A stretch of DNA of 5,431 nucleotides from positions 1 to 5,431 of the forward strand of contig JANYBE010000299.1 of NCBI GenBank assembly GCA_025360945.1, written 5' to 3'. The translations under genes and the position numbers were made by a program. Positions 4,906-5,431 of this stretch are shown here, piece after piece (the first letter of the stretch is position 1; every line of letters starts with the position of its first letter). The notes under the pieces are model-generated. The model saw only the letters and a list, made by a program, of their open reading frames with translations. It ran no database searches and was not told the DNA's origin. This DNA is from Rhizobacter sp. (GTDB taxonomy: Bacteria > Pseudomonadota > Gammaproteobacteria > Burkholderiales > Burkholderiaceae_C).

Positions 4906-5431
4906 GACGCCGAGACCTCGACGTCGCGAATATTGAGGCGCCGGCGTTGCCAGGCGCGCACGGTGCGGCCGAGATTGCCCAGCGACACGAGGTAGTACAG
5001 CGCCTTCATGACGCGGATCGAACCCCAGATCGGCGTCTTGCCGAAGATGTCGCCGGCGAGCAGCGAGAGCAGTGCCTCCTTCACACGCATTGGGTTCTGC
5101 GGCGACATGAAGAACTCCCGCATCGTCGGGTTTGTGACGCGGAAGATGAACCACGAAAATTCGCGTGGCCCGTGCTGCACGCGCTTGTCGAAGTGCGCTC
5201 GTGCGGCCGCGTAGGCGCGCGGCTTGTCGAGTGCGGTCTCGACCACGTCCGCGCCCTCGAACGCATTTTGCATCGCGAGGTACACGCCAGACGAGAACAC
5301 CGGGTCGATAAAGGCATACGCGTCGCCCAGCATCAGGTAGCGATCGCCGCTGCTGTGCGTGCTGCTGTAGGCGTAGTTGCCGGTCGCGTAGACCGCATCG
5401 TCGACGAGCACCGCGCCTTCCAGGCGCTTGG
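4902..5431 (-). CDS. FAD-dependent oxidoreductase, tryptophan-halogenase-like (C-terminal part, 5' end beyond window)
   Basis: About 175 C-terminal residues are visible; the reading frame stays open to the right edge, so the start and the N-terminal Rossmann glycine motif are outside. The segment GDRYLMLGDAYAFIDPVFSSG (split here: GDRYLMLGDA at about residues 28-37 of the visible part, then AFIDPVFSSGV) is the conserved GDA/DPxxSSG block of flavin-dependent halogenases and related FAD monooxygenases, where the Asp contacts FAD. After it comes a helical C-terminal region with a WxIF-type aromatic stretch. Family members use FADH2 and oxygen to halogenate or oxidise aromatic substrates, and halogenase-like genes are known in xanthomonadin loci, where the pigments can be brominated. 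Here I infer a tailoring step on the aryl or polyene product. The residues that separate true halogenases (WxWxIP, catalytic Lys) are not in view, so a non-halogenating oxidoreductase (for example a geranylgeranyl-reductase-like or hydroxylase-like enzyme) remains possible. Its stop overlaps the next gene by 4 nt (GTGA). Confidence 0.82.
   Translation of the reverse strand, partial: KRLEGAVLVDDAVYATGNYAYSSTHSSGDRYLMLGDAYAFIDPVFSSGVYLAMQNAFEGADVVETALDKPRAYAAARAHFDKRVQHGPREFSWFIFRVTNPTMREFFMSPQNPMRVKEALLSLLAGDIFGKTPIWGSIRVMKALYYLVSLGNLGRTVRAWQRRRLNIRDVEVSAS
4915..4919 (-). promoter_or_regulatory. Shine-Dalgarno for the chorismatase gene
   Basis: GAGGT on the minus strand lies 9 nt upstream of the GTG at 4905, inside the end of the upstream flavoprotein gene. 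It is the best-matching ribosome site in the operon and supports the GTG start that overlaps the upstream stop. The mipA-like gene has a weaker GTGAG 6 nt upstream of its ATG, the glycosyltransferase a weak GAAG 5 nt upstream of its GTG, and the other two starts show nothing clear. Confidence 0.55.

Noticed and set aside
3682..4995. Plus-strand open frame of 437 codons opposite the chorismatase and MipA-like genes
   Set aside because: Arg/Ala/Gly-rich antisense frame typical of high-GC DNA; the opposite strand carries recognisable conserved proteins throughout.

Overview
The window is high-GC bacterial DNA, and nearly all of it is a single minus-strand operon that enters from the right edge and runs leftward. 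Protein content points to a pigmented proteobacterium: betaproteobacterial (Burkholderiales/Rhodocyclales-like) or Xanthomonadales. The MnmH and chorismatase sequences resemble those groups as I remember them. This placement is inference; no rRNA or other taxonomic marker is present.

Layout in transcription order (right to left): the C-terminal part of a flavin-dependent, tryptophan-halogenase-like oxidoreductase (5431-4902, cut by the window edge); a chorismatase of the XanB2/Hyg5/FkbO family (4905-3964); a MipA/OmpV-family outer-membrane protein with a signal peptide (3967-3095); a PlsC-like 1-acylglycerol-3-phosphate acyltransferase-type protein (3093-2353); a family-2 glycosyltransferase (2356-1583); and the tRNA 2-selenouridine synthase mnmH/selU (about 1577-492). 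Junctions are 4-nt overlaps (GTGA, ATGA, GTGA) or gaps of 1-5 nt, so the six genes are probably co-transcribed and translationally coupled. No promoter is visible; it should lie beyond the right edge.

The first five genes fit the tailoring end of a xanthomonadin/aryl-polyene pigment locus. The chorismatase would make 3-hydroxybenzoate (and/or 4-hydroxybenzoate) from chorismate as the aryl starter. The halogenase-like flavoprotein may modify the aryl head or chain. The acyltransferase and glycosyltransferase would attach the polyene to a lipid or sugar carrier. The MipA/OmpV protein would sit in the outer membrane, where such pigments accumulate. Ketosynthases, ACPs, dehydratases and the exporter expected in such a locus are not in the window and would have to lie to the right. 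mnmH, a tRNA-modification gene with no known link to the pigment, is the last gene of the run.

The left 491 bases contain no convincing gene. They are less GC-rich in part and hold several short inverted repeats (including an 11-bp perfect pair that could close a three-way junction), an 8-bp tandem repeat, and one weak 77-codon ORF with a good Shine-Dalgarno.
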